A stretch of DNA of 64,000 nt from Magnetospirillum sp. ME-1 (lineage in GTDB: Bacteria; Pseudomonadota; Alphaproteobacteria; Rhodospirillales; Magnetospirillaceae), in assembly GCF_002105535.1 (NCBI RefSeq), contig NZ_CP015848.1, forward strand, positions 806,907-870,906, given 5' to 3'. The position numbers and the translations under genes were made by a program. Shown in pieces: positions 55,901 through 64,000 of this stretch; within the stretch, counting starts at the first letter, position 1; each line of letters starts with the position of its first letter. The notes below the pieces were generated by a model, which ran no database searches, was not told the origin of the DNA, and saw only the letters and a program-made list of their open reading frames with translations.

Positions 55901-57989
55901 CCTGACTGCCCTCTACCGTGACATTGGCGCTGCTGGTGACGTTGATGGTGAAGCCGTCGGTCTGGTCATCGATCTTGAACCACTGGCCGGCGGACGACGC
56001 GTTGGTAATGTTGATGATCTCGACGTTCTGGAGAAAGGTATCGTTGTAGATGGGGTCTTCGAAATTGACCCCATCGATGGACAGAACGTCACCGGTTCCG
56101 CCACCGCCATCGATCAGTGCGTCGCCGCCATTGGCATGGATGACGTCGTTGCCCAGCCCGCCCACGAAGGAATCGGCGCCCGAGCCGCCATAGAAGGTAT
56201 CGGCACCGGATCCGCCGGTGAAACTGACGGCGGTGGACAGGGCCGAGGCATCGACGGTGACACCGCCCATGGTGCCCGAGGCATCCACCTTGGTGATGCC
56301 GGCGGCGGTGGCATTGCTGCTGAGCGTGGCCCCCTGGGTTCCCGTGGTGGCGTCGAAGACCAGGGTGGTGGCGCCGCTAAAGCCGCTGAAATCGCTGTCG
56401 CTCAGCACCGTGGCGACGGTGGAATGCAGCACCGTGCCTGATTGGGTCAGCAGCACGGCCGAACCGACCGAAATGGTGCCGTGATCGGTCACGGCGCCGC
56501 CCTGTCCGTCATCGACCGTATAGGTCAGGGTCAGCGCCCCGGTGCTGGCCGGGGTATAGATGATGTCGGTTCCGCTGATGACGGCGGTGCCGTTGCTGGC
56601 GGTGACGGCGGAAATGGTGAGCGGGTCGCCGTCAGTATCCGTGGCATTGCCAACCAGCGAGGCGATGGAGATGGTGGTGGCCACGCCGACGGTGGGCGCC
56701 CCCGCCATGGCGATGGTCCCCGACACGGTCGGCGCGTCGTTGATACCGGTGATATCGACGCCGATGCTGGCGGTGACGGAATGCCCCTGGGTATCGCTGA
56801 CCACCACCTGGGCCGTGTCGGCTGCGGTCTGGCCGGCGGCCAGCGCAACGGCGCCCGCATTGGGCGTGAAGGTATAAGTACCGGCCTTGGTGTCCAGCGT
56901 CACGGTGCCGTGACTGGTGGTCACGGTATCATGGGTCGCGTCCAGAACACTTCCACCGGCCAGCCGGAAAACCAGCTTGCCCGCATCGGCCGGATCGGGA
57001 TCACTGGCCGTAATGGTCCCCGTGCTCAGGCCTGAATGGTCGCTGGACGTGGCGTTGGTGACACTGTCCACCTTCGGCGGGTTGGATGGCGGCGGCGGGG
57101 GTGGCGGCGGTGGCGGGGGTGGTGGCGGCGGTGGCGGTGGCGGCGGTGGCGGCGGTGGAGGAGGCGGTGGCGGCGGAGGCGGAGGCGGTGGCGGTGGAGG
57201 AGGCGGCGGCAGGTGGACATCAACCACTGCGCCAACGTCACCGGTGGGGCCGCCCGTATTGCCGCTTCCGCCCTTACCGCTTCCCCCCGATCCCGCCGGA
57301 GCGGCCGGCAGGGGCGGCGACACGGCGGGCGGGGGCGCGGCGGGGGGAGCAATGTTGGCCACGGCGGCCGCGGCATTGGCCGAGACCGACCAGTTGCCAC
57401 CGGCGGTGGCGCCGACGATGCCGGACCCGGCGGAATTCAGCGTGAAGCTTCCTCCGCCGCCCAGCGCGGCCACCGCCACCTCGCCGACGAAGTTGGAGCC
57501 GGGGTCGGGCAGCAGGGCCACGGTGGTGGCGCCGCCCTCGACCACCGCGCCGGCCACGGTGGTGCCGCGGATGCCCAGCGTCATGACGGGAGTGGCGATA
57601 CGTGCCGCGTCGGGCTGGGTCTTGGCGATGTCGCCCGACACGAAGGAGAAGCCGCCCTGGGCCACCAGGAAGGATTCCTTGCCGGTCTTGGTGGCGGGGT
57701 TGTAGGAGAATTCGTCCAGGCCGACCAGGCCCTTGTCCTTCAGGACGAAGGTGGTGCGGTCGGCGAACACCATGGAAATCTGCGAGCCCTGCGACGTCTT
57801 GACCGAATCGCCCTGCATCAGCGGCGCGCCGATCTGGGCGGGCGCCTCCTGGCCGTTGCGGACGATCCAGGCGTCGCCCGAAAGCTTGTCCACCTTGCCG
57901 ATCACCGGATTGGCGGCGGCGTCCTTGGTGTCGGCAACCGGCGTGGCGAGGTTCTTCGCCGCCGGAATCTGGGACGGATCAATGTGCAT
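52962..57989 (-). CDS. giant type I-secreted RTX protein with FecR and poly-proline regions
   Basis: The 1675-residue product has no Sec signal. Its order is: an N-terminal tail; a FecR-type domain (about 55-150: LMQGDSVKTSQGSQISMVFA; VMTLGIRGTTVAG); a Gly/Ala linker; 41 prolines (261-301); a VCBS-like module (about 320-417); a cadherin-like module (about 420-507: DTDGDPLTISAV, YTVDDGQGG); then repeated RTX calcium-binding blocks from about 591 to near 1610 (GGSGADTFYGGSGADSFVGG; GGTGNDSFIGGAGADTYTGG; GNDTLVGGAGNDTLAGRDG). No lipase, protease or toxin motif is seen, so an adhesin or surface-layer role is most likely. It is the last gene of a secretion operon. Confidence 0.88.
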   Translation of the reverse strand: MHIDPSQIPAAKNLATPVADTKDAAANPVIGKVDKLSGDAWIVRNGQEAPAQIGAPLMQGDSVKTSQGSQISMVFADRTTFVLKDKGLVGLDEFSYNPATKTGKESFLVAQGGFSFVSGDIAKTQPDAARIATPVMTLGIRGTTVAGAVVEGGATTVALLPDPGSNFVGEVAVAALGGGGSFTLNSAGSGIVGATAGGNWSVSANAAAAVANIAPPAAPPPAVSPPLPAAPAGSGGSGKGGSGNTGGPTGDVGAVVDVHLPPPPPPPPPPPPPPPPPPPPPPPPPPPPPPPPPPPPPPPPPSNPPKVDSVTNATSSDHSGLSTGTITASDPDPADAGKLVFRLAGGSVLDATHDTVTTSHGTVTLDTKAGTYTFTPNAGAVALAAGQTAADTAQVVVSDTQGHSVTASIGVDITGINDAPTVSGTIAMAGAPTVGVATTISIASLVGNATDTDGDPLTISAVTASNGTAVISGTDIIYTPASTGALTLTYTVDDGQGGAVTDHGTISVGSAVLLTQSGTVLHSTVATVLSDSDFSGFSGATTLVFDATTGTQGATLSSNATAAGITKVDASGTMGGVTVDASALSTAVSFTGGSGADTFYGGSGADSFVGGLGNDVIHANGGDALIDGGGGTGDVLSIDGVNFEDPIYNDTFLQNVEIINITNASSAGQWFKIDDQTDGFTINVTSSANVTVEGSQGNDVINGGNASEYLWGLYGNDTITGGQGNDTIVGDSGTDVAVYSGNMADYAISISGGSLTVAAQTGTDGTDTLNGIETLRFADGDLSYASGTLTATASADTLLVGSGLTTVDLGNGNDVLYAGSAALNSSVTVLGGGGTDTLAITGAGSINLSAATVTGVEVLELNSGGNTLVLGGGVTPQSFGTIVGGAGIDVIQQSGSSGFHFDLVDLISIETIATGAGVSTLSFDHVSTPGFQSVVDGSSGDSDAIWFYMQLTGGTLDISSKTFTSIETIVITAGGNNADVVLKGSSQADTIYSGNGNDTIYGGGGNDTLFSGTGSKILDGGSGVDAVSYANLGAGITATVTGSSASVVHTGGTDTVSNVETLTGTAYNDSVTTNGTAAGSFVGGGGTDSVTLTAAPTANLTVDNSGANGSLVLNVSGRTAESLVRDITWSGSDTVMTLDGGGQVTNVANAMNKLVDLTGGGTHYVVGEGGATTAGTDYIVVGKATDATLTGNTGDDILVWHSGNTSLIGGGGTDIADFGHASGAVVADFSGGTVAVIGGATTVGLSSSVTEVVGGDYADTLTGGTGSWVLTGGDGNNTLGGSAGTTTINYGDQTSGVIVDLGAGTAYHGAYTDTLSGISGVQGSDFADLLTSGSGSHYLDGGQGTDTASFINSGIGIEATVSGGTATVVHTGGTDTVVNVEVLVGSSYADTFIGGTGNDSFIGGAGADTYTGGAGSDTFVITDPSDSVDASRDVITDFTSGTDHIDLSLTGSHVDVSGFEVAATYNDGQASLTGGSARTGGVIGDGFYSTLDDALYIYKGSSTSAIVSDGGYVVGSASTINAADLNFSITGTLGNDTLVGGAGNDTLAGRDGTNTLTGGAGADVFVLDSSATATAVITDFDTATDSISLSNTSFSLGSSGTLAVADYAEGTTTITGTAQNFGTGDGVVAIQNGTDVEVWHTTNMAAADNANSHLVATLNNVNTSALDNTNFHLAI
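57087..57209 (-). repeat. codon-level repeat encoding 41 consecutive prolines
   Basis: On the minus strand every codon in this 123-bp stretch is CCN, using all four Pro codons in irregular order (most often CCG and CCA). The tract separates the FecR part from the VCBS/RTX part of the secreted protein. The synonymous mix argues against simple slippage of one trinucleotide and for selection on the protein. Confidence 0.95.
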
Positions 57990-58013
57990 GGCACCAATCC
58001 TCAGCGCCGGGGA

Positions 58014-59399
58014 TCATGGTGCTCCACTCCCCGTTCTTGGGGATTCGGACCGAGCCGGCCAGTTCAGTTTGAACGAATTCAATGAAAAAATCATGTCGTT
58101 GCGCAGCAGCGGGTCGAGAACCATACGTAAGATGGGCTTGGCCCCGATGACGATGGAGGCGGTTCCCGCCATGCCGGATCGCACCGGCCAGGCCTTGCCC
58201 TTGCCGTCCATCAGCTCCACCTTGTCCGAGCGGATCTGAACCTTGTAATAGGTCGAGACGACCGCCCCCCGGGTTTCCTCGAAGGAATCGGCGCCCACCA
58301 TCACCACACGCCCCGGCAGCGAGCCGAAGCGGAACGGATCGTAGGCCGACAGGCGCACCGAGGCGGAAAGGCCGGGGCGCAGATGGCCGATGTCCTGGGG
58401 CGGCACCTTGGCCTCGACCACCAGGGCATCGTCGAGGGGCACGATGTCCATCAGGGTGTCGCCGGGCTTCGCCACCTGCCCCACACTGCTGATGGCGCTC
58501 ATCTTGACGATGCCCTTGACCGGCGAGCGCACCTCGGACCGGGATTCCCGGTCCGACGCCACCACCATGGTGGCTTTGAGCGCCGCCAGTTCGGCCTCGA
58601 CCTTGCCGATCTCGTCCAGCACGCCGGCCCGCCAGCCCTTCTCGAATTCCGACAATCTGGCCTCGGATTCGCTCATCTGGGCCTTGAGGCGCGAGATGGA
58701 ATCGCGCGCCGTGGAGACCTCGGTATCGAGCATCAGCTGCTCGCGTTCCAGCTTGACGATCTCCTGGTTGCCCACCACGCCGGAATCATAGGCCTTCTTC
58801 TTGATGCGCATCTCCTCGACGCCCTTGGCCTGGGCACGGGTGAGGCCGGCGACCTTGGTCTCGATCTCCACCACCTCGCGGCGACGGCGCTCGATCTCGC
58901 GCGAGATCACCGTGGCCTGCTGGGCGCGATGGGAGAGGCGCTCGGCATGAATGGACATCTCGCGCTTTCTGGTGTCGGCGTCGATCTCCACGTCCTTGGG
59001 CCAGCGGATTTCGGCGGTGCCATCCAGATCGGCCTTGAGCCGGGCGGAGCGGGCCTGATAGGCGGACCAGCGGGCCCGCTTGTCGGCCAGATCGCCGGCG
59101 CCCTGGCTGTTGACCAGGCGGACCAGCACGTCGCCCTCGGCCACCAGGGTGCCTTCGTGCACCAGCACTTCGGAAATGGTGCCGCCCTCGAAATGCTGGA
59201 CGTGGCGCACCTGACTGGACGGCTCGACGCGGGCCTGGGCGGTCACCACCTCGTCCAGTTCCAGAACGGCCGACAGCCCGACCAGAACGGCGAAGGCCAG
59301 CACCGACCACACCAGCAACCACGAGGCCGATGGCGGCGTCAGCTTGGGCGCGATGCCGTGGATGGGGGAACGGAAGCTGTCGAGCGGGCCGCCGGCCAT
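58014..59399 (-). CDS. type I secretion membrane-fusion protein, HlyD family
   Basis: The 461-residue adaptor has a short cytoplasmic N-terminus, one membrane segment (about 26-46) and a barrel-sandwich hybrid lip (VEPSSQVRHVQHFEGGTISEV). A long coiled-coil hairpin (about 110-290) and the second lip with the HlyD signature (SEVRSPVKGIVKM; GDTLMDIVPLDD) follow. It bridges the ABC exporter and the outer-membrane channel. It starts two bases after the exporter stop and ends 24 bp before the RTX gene. Confidence 0.93.
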   Translation of the reverse strand: MAGGPLDSFRSPIHGIAPKLTPPSASWLLVWSVLAFAVLVGLSAVLELDEVVTAQARVEPSSQVRHVQHFEGGTISEVLVHEGTLVAEGDVLVRLVNSQGAGDLADKRARWSAYQARSARLKADLDGTAEIRWPKDVEIDADTRKREMSIHAERLSHRAQQATVISREIERRRREVVEIETKVAGLTRAQAKGVEEMRIKKKAYDSGVVGNQEIVKLEREQLMLDTEVSTARDSISRLKAQMSESEARLSEFEKGWRAGVLDEIGKVEAELAALKATMVVASDRESRSEVRSPVKGIVKMSAISSVGQVAKPGDTLMDIVPLDDALVVEAKVPPQDIGHLRPGLSASVRLSAYDPFRFGSLPGRVVMVGADSFEETRGAVVSTYYKVQIRSDKVELMDGKGKAWPVRSGMAGTASIVIGAKPILRMVLDPLLRNDMIFSLNSFKLNWPARSESPRTGSGAP

Positions 59400-59401
59400 C
59401 T

Positions 59402-61423
59402 TTAAGCCCCTCCCGCCGGAACGCTTGCGGCGCGGCGCGTCACGTCGACCAGCTTGCCCTTGTCGAGGCGCGCCACCTTGGCGGCCAGGGCCACCACCGC
59501 CGGGCGGTGGGAGATGACCACCAGGGAATTCCTGCCCACCGCCTGATGGATGCCGGCGATGGCCCGCTTTTCCGAGGCTTCGTCGAGAAACGCCGTGGGC
59601 TCGTCCAGAATGGTCACCGCCGCACCCTGCAGCAAGGTGCGGGCCAGGGCGACGATCTGGCGCTGGCCGCCCGACAGGTTGCGGCCGCCTTCCACCACCT
59701 GGAAGTCGAGCCCCATGCCCATGGGCATGACACCGCCGGCGCCCAGCAGGTTCATCATGGCCACCATCTGCTCGTCGGAAACCAACCCGTCGAAACACAG
59801 GTTGTTGCGCAGCGTGCCGGAATAGAGCGGCGGCGTCTGCGGGCACACCGCCATATGGCGGCGCAGATCGGCGGGGTCCACCAGGGCGATATCGACCCCG
59901 TCCAGCATCACCCGGCCCGACGTGGGGCGGATGATGCCCGACAGCACCTTTTCCAGGGTGGTCTTGCCCGATCCCGACGGCCCGATCACCGCCATGCGCT
60001 CGCCCGCCTCCAGATCCAGGGAGACGGACTCCAGCGCCGGGTTGAAGGCATTGGGATAGCGGGCGGTCACCGCCTCCACGCTCAGCGCGCCGCGCGCCAC
60101 CGGACGATGGATGAGGGCCGAACCGGTGGGCCGTTCGGTGGGCCGCCCGGTGACGGTGCGCAGCGCCTCCAGCGAGGCCACCGCCGACTGGACCTGGGGC
60201 ACCACCGAGACCATCTGCATGGCCGCGCCGGTGAAGCGGGTGGCCAGCATGGTGGCCGCGAGGATCACGCCGGCGCTCATGCCGCCGTCCAGCGCCCGCC
60301 ACGCCCCCAGCCCCACGGCCAGCAGCAGCGCCAGGTTCTGCGACAGCATGGACAGGTTGCCGCGTGCCGCCGACAGCGTGCGGATGGCGCGCGCCGTGGC
60401 GGCATAAAGCGCCGTGCCGTGGCGGAACCTGGCCTGGAGATAGGTGGCGGCGCCGACGCGCCGCACCGTCTCGGGATCGGAAAAGGATTCCTGGGCGGCC
60501 TGGGCCCGCTGGGTGGCGGCACCCGACAATTCCTTGTAGAGCAGCTTCTGGCGGTGGATGGCGAACAAAGTGCCGCCCGCCACCACGACGTTGAGCGCCA
60601 GCACGGCCAGCGCGATCACCGGATCGCACAGGAACAGGCCCACCAGGAACAGCAGCATGAACGGCAGATCGGCCAGCAGCGACACCGCCGCCGCCCCCAG
60701 ACCGTCGCGGATGGAATCGAAATCCTGCAACAGCCGCATCAGGTGGCCGCTGGGCGCCGCCGCCCCCTCGAAGCGGGTTTCCAGGATGCGGCGGTGCATG
60801 TCCATGGCCAGCCGGATATTGCCCTCGTGCAGGGCGTCCTCGACGAACAGGGCGCGCAGACGCCGGAACACCTGCTCGAACAGGGCGGCGCCCAGGAACA
60901 TCAGCACCATGGCGGCCAGCGAATCCAGCAGGCCATGGGGCAGCACCCGGTCGTAGACCTGGGCCGAGAAGATGGGCGCGGCCAGCGCCAGAACATTGGC
61001 CAGCATGCCGGCCAGCCCGGCGCGCACCACCATGGGGCGCCACGAGGACAGCAATGCCGGCCACGAGGTGGGCAGGGCGGCGGCCTCGCGGTCGAGACGG
61101 GGCCGGATGAACAGGATGCGCGAGGCCTCGCCCTCGGCCGGCGCCATCACCAGGGCGCGGGGTTCACCCGGCCCCAGGACGACGCAGGGGAACAGGTCGG
61201 CGCCCAGCCTAGCGGGATTGACCCCGTCCTCCACATGGGCGGCGAAGCCATAGCGCCCCAGCGCGGTGACCCAGGGATTCTGCGCCGCGTCGGCGCTGGC
61301 CATGCGGTAGGAATCCTTCAGGGCCGAGGCGGCGACCGCATGGCCCAGCGCGCGCAGGCAGGCGGAAACCGCCTTGGCCTTGTCGTCGAGCCCCTCCAGT
61401 TCAACCGCTCTGGGGGGCAGCAT
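59402..61423 (-). CDS. type I secretion ABC exporter (LapB/HlyB-like)
   Basis: The 673-residue exporter has an N-terminal peptidase-like domain (about 1-125) that reads as a C39-like domain without the catalytic Cys motif. Substrate is therefore bound, not cleaved. A six-segment membrane domain (about 130-410) and an ATPase (Walker A GPSGSGKTTLEKVL, LSGGQRQIVALAR, Walker B VTILDEPTAFLD, H-loop ISHRP) follow. Its start overlaps the end of the outer-membrane channel gene by 23 bp. Confidence 0.93.
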   Translation of the reverse strand: MLPPRAVELEGLDDKAKAVSACLRALGHAVAASALKDSYRMASADAAQNPWVTALGRYGFAAHVEDGVNPARLGADLFPCVVLGPGEPRALVMAPAEGEASRILFIRPRLDREAAALPTSWPALLSSWRPMVVRAGLAGMLANVLALAAPIFSAQVYDRVLPHGLLDSLAAMVLMFLGAALFEQVFRRLRALFVEDALHEGNIRLAMDMHRRILETRFEGAAAPSGHLMRLLQDFDSIRDGLGAAAVSLLADLPFMLLFLVGLFLCDPVIALAVLALNVVVAGGTLFAIHRQKLLYKELSGAATQRAQAAQESFSDPETVRRVGAATYLQARFRHGTALYAATARAIRTLSAARGNLSMLSQNLALLLAVGLGAWRALDGGMSAGVILAATMLATRFTGAAMQMVSVVPQVQSAVASLEALRTVTGRPTERPTGSALIHRPVARGALSVEAVTARYPNAFNPALESVSLDLEAGERMAVIGPSGSGKTTLEKVLSGIIRPTSGRVMLDGVDIALVDPADLRRHMAVCPQTPPLYSGTLRNNLCFDGLVSDEQMVAMMNLLGAGGVMPMGMGLDFQVVEGGRNLSGGQRQIVALARTLLQGAAVTILDEPTAFLDEASEKRAIAGIHQAVGRNSLVVISHRPAVVALAAKVARLDKGKLVDVTRRAASVPAGGA

Positions 61424-62888
61424 CGGCGGTGGTTTCCGGCGGCGGGGAATCGGTGAAGGTCTCGGACGGCGGCGTGTGGTCGATGCCCTGGGCCGCCTTG
61501 AGGCGGGCCTTGGCGCCCTGCAGGTCGGAATAGAGGATGAAGCGGCGCAGCGTCGACAGCATGGCCGAGGCCTCCGCCTTGATCTCCTCCATGGCGCTGC
61601 CGCTGCCCGCCTGCTTGGACTTGGCGGCCAGGCCGGTGATGCGGCGGTCGATGGCGGCCATCTGCTCGGTCAGGCGGTATTCCTTGAGCGCGTGCCGGAC
61701 TTGGATGTCGGCCACATGCACCTGGGTCAGCACCGCCATGCCCATGGCCAGCCGCCGGGCCCGGGTGGTCTCGGCGGTGTTCTGGGCGTTGCCGATGCGC
61801 TTGGGCGCCGTCAGGATATCCACCAGATTCCACGCCACATGGGTGCCGGCATCCACCCAGGCATTGTACTTGATGAAGGAATTGGAATCGTAGTGGCCGC
61901 CCATGAACGGGCCGATGCCCGGCAGGGTCTTCAGCAATTCGGTGCGGATGTCGTTGCGGTCGATGCGGAACTGAACCTCCTCGGTCTTCAGTTCCGGCCG
62001 GTTGGCCAGCGCGGTGGCCTCCATGGCCTCGACGGTCGAGTCGGGGTCTTCCACCGACAGGAAGGAATCATCCTTCAGCTCGGCCAGATCGAAGGCGTTG
62101 GACGACGGCACCCCCATCAGGCCGGCCAGATCGGCCTTGGCGGTGGAGGTCTGGCGCTGCAGTTCCGCGATCTGGCGCATGGTGTCGACGATGGCCCGCT
62201 GATGCCCCAGCATCTGCATGGGGTCGCCCACCTTGGTGCGCTCGGCGGTCTCTGCGTCCTCCACCGACTTGACCAGACGGGCTTCCAGCGACTTGAACTT
62301 GCGGTTGGCGAAATCGTTGATCACCGCCTTCCAATAGGCGGCCTGGACGTCCTGGATCAGCAGATGCTGGGCGCGGCGGCGCTTTTCCGCCGCCAGGACC
62401 ATCTTGTCCTCCTCCTGGTCGGCGCGCACCATGGCGATGCCGAAATCCACCAGGTTCCACGAGGCGGTCAGGTCGCCGGTGCGGCTGATGCTGTCCTCGC
62501 CGGTGCTGTAATTGGCCACCGTGCCGGTGGACAGGTCCTTGGACGTGGTGGCCTTCCTGGGGTTGCGCTTGGACCAGTTCCCCTTGGCCGCCAGTTCGGG
62601 CAGCATGGCGAACAGCGACAGGTCGGCCTTGCCGGCGGCCAGCACCTCTTCCATCACCTTGACCCGGGCGTCCAGATTGTGGGCCACCGCCAGGGCGACC
62701 GCGTCTTCCAGAGTGAGAGGGCGCTTCAGCACCTCCTGGGGCAGGGATCCGGCGTGGCGGTTGATGTCGGCGCGAATCTCGGCCAGGTCCTCGGGCATGG
62801 CGGAACAGGCGGACAGCAAGGCCGCCGCGCTTACCCCCAGAACCGTATTACGAAACACCGTACGGCCGGACAAAGCGTCCCCCTTCTG
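61401..62888 (-). CDS. TolC-family outer-membrane efflux/secretion lipoprotein
   Basis: The 495-residue channel protein has a lipoprotein-type leader (lipobox LLSAC) and two OEP repeats rich in coiled coil (LTLEDAVALAVAHNLDARVK; KADLAGLMGV; RPELKTEEVQFRIDRNDI). The C-terminus is Pro/Thr-rich. As the first gene of the operon it would supply the dedicated outer-membrane pore. The start is uncertain: Met codons at 62888, 62912 and 62981 all lack a clear ribosome site. 62888 gives the cleanest signal peptide. Confidence 0.85.
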   Translation of the reverse strand, partial: QKGDALSGRTVFRNTVLGVSAAALLSACSAMPEDLAEIRADINRHAGSLPQEVLKRPLTLEDAVALAVAHNLDARVKVMEEVLAAGKADLSLFAMLPELAAKGNWSKRNPRKATTSKDLSTGTVANYSTGEDSISRTGDLTASWNLVDFGIAMVRADQEEDKMVLAAEKRRRAQHLLIQDVQAAYWKAVINDFANRKFKSLEARLVKSVEDAETAERTKVGDPMQMLGHQRAIVDTMRQIAELQRQTSTAKADLAGLMGVPSSNAFDLAELKDDSFLSVEDPDSTVEAMEATALANRPELKTEEVQFRIDRNDIRTELLKTLPGIGPFMGGHYDSNSFIKYNAWVDAGTHVAWNLVDILTAPKRIGNAQNTAETTRARRLAMGMAVLTQVHVADIQVRHALKEYRLTEQMAAIDRRITGLAAKSKQAGSGSAMEEIKAEASAMLSTLRRFILYSDLQGAKARLKAAQGIDHTPPSETFTDSPPPETTADAAPQSG

Positions 62889-63138
62889 CATCAAGGCACA
62901 CGAATTCAACATATTACTATTGCTGACCGAGTCTAAAGTTTTTGTGAAGGAAGGGACGCCATCCCTATGTAATATCTCCATCTATAGGTGACGCAGGACA
63001 GGGGTGCTTGCCGGGCGGAACCATATTCTTGGCGAAATCGAAGCGAATCGTGATATCTCACCGCGTCGCTTGCCGCCCTCTGGCGGAAAGCCCGGGGCCT
63101 TGCCCCTTTCTATTTCTGAAGAAAGCACCCCTCACTCC

Positions 63139-64000
63139 ATGGACTTCTTTCCCGCGGGCCATCCTCTGCTCAAGGCTCTCTCCCAGCGCGACTACACCGA
63201 CCCCACCGCCGTTCAGGAAGCGGTTCTCGAGCCCGGCGCCCTGGGCCGCGATCTGCTGGTCTCGGCCCAGACCGGATCGGGCAAGACCGTGGCCTATGGC
63301 CTGGCCATCGCCGACACCTTGCTGGGCGAGGCCTTCGTGCTGGACCGGGCGGCCGAGCCGCTGGCCCTGATCGTCGCCCCCACCCGCGAACTGGCGCTGC
63401 AGGTCCACCGCGAGCTGTCCTGGCTGTACGAGCATGCCGGTGCCCGCGTCGTCTCCTGCGTCGGCGGCATGGACCCCAGGGCCGAGCAGCGCATGCTGGG
63501 CCAGGGCGCCCATATCGTGGTGGGTACGCCCGGCCGCCTGCGCGATCATCTGGAGCGGGGCGCGCTGAGCGTCGGCAGCCTGAAGGCGGTGGTGCTGGAC
63601 GAGGCCGACGAGATGCTGGACCTCGGCTTCCGCGAGGATCTGGAATTCATCCTGGAGGCCACGCCCCAGGAGCGGCGCACCCTGCTGTTCTCGGCCACCC
63701 TGCCCCACGGCATCGTCGCCCTGGCCAAGCGCTACCAGCGCAACGCCTGGCGCATCGCCGTCTCGGCCGGAACCCAGGGCCACGCCGACATCGAATACCG
63801 CGCCGTGCGCGTCGCCCCCAACGAGATCGAGCACGCGGTGGTCAACCTGCTGCGCTATTTCGAGTCGCCCACCGCCATGGTGTTCTGCAACACCCGCGAT
63901 TCGGTGCGCCATCTCCAGGCCATCCTGCTGGAGCGCGGCTTCGCCGCCGTGGCGCTGTCGGGCGAACTGGGCCAGAACGAGCGCAACAACGCGCTGCAAG
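63139..64000 (+). CDS. DEAD-box RNA helicase, 3' end outside the window
   Basis: At least 287 residues are present, running off the right edge. Motifs in order are the Q-motif region YTDPTAVQEAVL, motif I AQTGSGKT, APTRELA (Ia), TPGRL (Ib), DEAD in VLDEADEMLDLGF (II), SAT (III) and, in the second RecA-like domain, AMVFCNTR (IV). A missing C-terminus prevents naming the subgroup (DbpA/DeaD-like proteins are possible). It is divergent from the secretion operon. Confidence 0.92.
   Translation, partial: MDFFPAGHPLLKALSQRDYTDPTAVQEAVLEPGALGRDLLVSAQTGSGKTVAYGLAIADTLLGEAFVLDRAAEPLALIVAPTRELALQVHRELSWLYEHAGARVVSCVGGMDPRAEQRMLGQGAHIVVGTPGRLRDHLERGALSVGSLKAVVLDEADEMLDLGFREDLEFILEATPQERRTLLFSATLPHGIVALAKRYQRNAWRIAVSAGTQGHADIEYRAVRVAPNEIEHAVVNLLRYFESPTAMVFCNTRDSVRHLQAILLERGFAAVALSGELGQNERNNALQ

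Noticed and set aside
56917-57705. Gly-rich rightward frame with about 40 glycines
   Set aside because: It is the reverse complement of the proline tract; the minus-strand frame has FecR, VCBS and RTX domains.
52962-57989. RTX repeats considered as a CRISPR array or tandem DNA repeat
   Set aside because: Repeats are at the protein level (GGxGxDxx) with diverged DNA and no regular spacers.

Overview
The window is GC-rich chromosomal DNA with long, tightly packed genes, many joined by ATGA or TGATG stop/start overlaps. The gene set (alphaproteobacterial-type AddB, MidA/NDUFAF7 methyltransferase, MlaA and MlaC, a phasin, an orphan SoxYZ pair, many sensor kinases and a bacteriohemerythrin) suggests an alphaproteobacterium of the Rhodospirillales, most like Magnetospirillum. 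That placement is inferred from protein style and was not tested by a search. I see no prophage, transposase, rRNA or CRISPR array. One tRNA is present (tRNA-Leu, CAA).

Layout. 0.1-13.2 kb is mostly housekeeping: an IalB-like exported protein; a leftward queA-tgt-membrane methyltransferase operon (queuosine tRNA modification); a proline iminopeptidase; a rightward hldD-lgt-microORF-MidA-pgeF run (LPS heptose, lipoprotein maturation, peptidoglycan quality control); a lipoprotein whose signal peptide is encoded by one arm of a palindromic repeat; prs; an MlaF-like ATPase coupled to oxyR; and asd. 13.3-15.3 kb is a chemoreceptor unit: an Aer-like soluble PAS protein overlapping a membrane MCP that has almost no periplasmic domain. 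15.7-22 kb holds rlmJ, a probable outer-membrane protein, an acetoacetyl-CoA synthetase/periplasmic carbonic anhydrase/lipoprotein operon, a STAS protein and a J-domain protein. 22.1-29.3 kb makes sugar nucleotides (galU, ugd, two phosphohexomutases), interrupted by a histidine kinase with an ethylene-receptor-like sensor domain, and ends with a CBS protein.

29.5-37.1 kb: a phasin with a repeated element in its promoter region; a MoxR ATPase/hemerythrin/VWA cluster; a large PAS histidine kinase; an exported hydrolase; soxYZ. 37.1-41.4 kb: a leftward metallopeptidase/Lon-like protease/solute-binding protein operon, then a pterin dehydratase. 41.5-43.0 kb: mlaA-mlaC. 43.2-48.6 kb: a methionine-cycle operon with its own ArsR-methyltransferase regulator, metF and metH. 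Then come an exported metallo-beta-lactamase-fold protein, tRNA-Leu and addB, with no addA beside it.

52.9-62.9 kb is the most distinctive region. It is a leftward type I secretion operon ordered tolC-like, ABC exporter, HlyD adaptor, then a 1675-residue substrate. The substrate joins a FecR-type domain, an uninterrupted tract of 41 prolines, VCBS and cadherin-like modules and a long series of RTX repeats. A DEAD-box helicase runs off the right edge.

Several intergenic gaps carry palindromic repeats of at least two families. All functional statements rest on motifs and gene context read by eye.
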